6,301 bases of DNA, from assembly GCA_028695895.1 (NCBI GenBank), contig JAQVIE010000079.1, positions 1 through 6,301 of the forward strand, read 5' to 3'. Numbering within the stretch: the stretch's first letter is position 1; each line of letters opens with the position of its first letter. Position numbers and translations under genes: made by a program. Under the pieces are notes generated by a model, which did no database searches, was not told the origin of the DNA, and saw only the letters and a program-made list of their open reading frames with translations. The stretch comes from Methanospirillum sp. GTDB taxonomy: Archaea; Halobacteriota; Methanomicrobia; Methanomicrobiales; Methanospirillaceae. Positions 5,899 through 6,301 of the stretch are shown here, piece by piece.

Positions 5899-6301
5899 TC
5901 AGCTGCATTCAAGGTCCAGGTGCATAAATAATATCCTGACACCAATCAGGATCAAAATTACACCTCCCAGTATATCCACCCGCCTGCCAAGGAAATGACC
6001 TGCTCTTTTTCCGATATATACTCCCCCGATCGAAAATAATCCGGAGATCAAACCGATAATGATGGCCGGGACAAGAGGGAGTATGTGCAGTAATGCAAAG
6101 CTCAGACCAACCGCAAATGCATCAATGCTGGTTACTATAGCAAGAACAAGAACTACAATCAGGTTAAAAACATCAAATTCCTCCTCTTCATTCCCGTTTT
6201 TGAAACTATCCAGGATCATTTTTCCACCAATGATAAAAAGAAGACAACCTGCAATCCAGTGGTTATAGGTACTCATTAAATCTGCATACCCGGATCCAAG
6301 T
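5899..6301 (-). CDS. mntP: Putative manganese efflux pump MntP (partial, N-terminus outside window)
   Basis: The minus-strand frame is open to the right edge and shows 133 residues ending at TGA 5901-5899; the family is about 190 residues, so roughly the first 55-60 are missing. The Met at 6276-6274 is internal, because the codons before it (reading LGSGYADL) continue the family sequence. MntP is a small inner-membrane protein that exports Mn2+. The visible part has the helix ending in IIGGKMI, an acidic cytoplasmic loop (GNEEEEFD), then the second repeat with TSIDAFAVGLSFALL, whose Asp (visible residue 60) is the conserved one of the duplicated DAxAVxxS-type motif, and the closing ILGGVILILIGVRILFMHL. 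It converges on the permease gene with 18 bases between the two stops. Its promoter, where bacterial homologues can carry a manganese riboswitch, is outside the window. Confidence 0.9.
   Translation of the reverse strand, partial: LGSGYADLMSTYNHWIAGCLLFIIGGKMILDSFKNGNEEEEFDVFNLIVVLVLAIVTSIDAFAVGLSFALLHILPLVPAIIIGLISGLFSIGGVYIGKRAGHFLGRRVDILGGVILILIGVRILFMHLDLECS

Noticed and set aside
6274..6276. Met at 6276-6274 as the start of a short 125-residue MntP
   Set aside because: The frame stays open to the window edge and the codons before the Met continue the MntP family sequence, so the gene is cut by the window and not naturally short.

Overview
The window looks like a piece of a euryarchaeal methanogen chromosome, most probably Methanomicrobiales and close to Methanospirillum. 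The evidence is a complete archaeal-type phosphoenolpyruvate carboxylase (the short family of about 490 residues), a histidine-kinase-like protein whose N-terminal module and C-terminal motif are typical of Methanomicrobiales sensor kinases, AT-rich TATA-like elements rather than bacterial -35/-10 boxes, and a moderate GC content (estimated by eye, not computed). No tRNA, rRNA, mobile element or CRISPR array was seen.

Layout. Bases 1-754 (minus) hold the first two thirds of a PLP-dependent class V aminotransferase of the cysteine desulfurase family, cut by the left edge. A 70-base gap rich in small palindromes separates it from the upstream gene on the same strand, ppcA (825-2303, minus). A 248-base intergenic region then holds divergent promoters. 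To its right, on the plus strand, lie an iron-type alcohol dehydrogenase homologue closely resembling the regulatory protein ErcA (2552-3712), a soluble histidine-kinase-like protein that overlaps its end or follows it directly (3696 or 3741 to 4574), and a GntP-family permease (4633-5880). A convergent manganese efflux pump of the MntP type (5899 to beyond 6301, minus) is cut by the right edge and lacks its N-terminal part.

How the genes may work together. PpcA makes oxaloacetate from PEP and bicarbonate and so feeds the incomplete TCA pathway of a methanogen. The aminotransferase downstream may share its transcript but has no obvious pathway link. The most interesting unit is ErcA-like dehydrogenase, kinase-like protein and permease. 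In Pseudomonas, ErcA and the soluble kinase ErcS' act in the regulatory cascade controlling ethanol oxidation. Here an ErcA homologue is tightly coupled to a small kinase-like protein that has lost the phosphoacceptor histidine (Gln instead) and part of the G2 ATP-lid motif. This suggests a non-canonical signalling module, perhaps sensing an alcohol, aldehyde or redox state, possibly linked to uptake of an organic acid by the permease. The functional link is inference.
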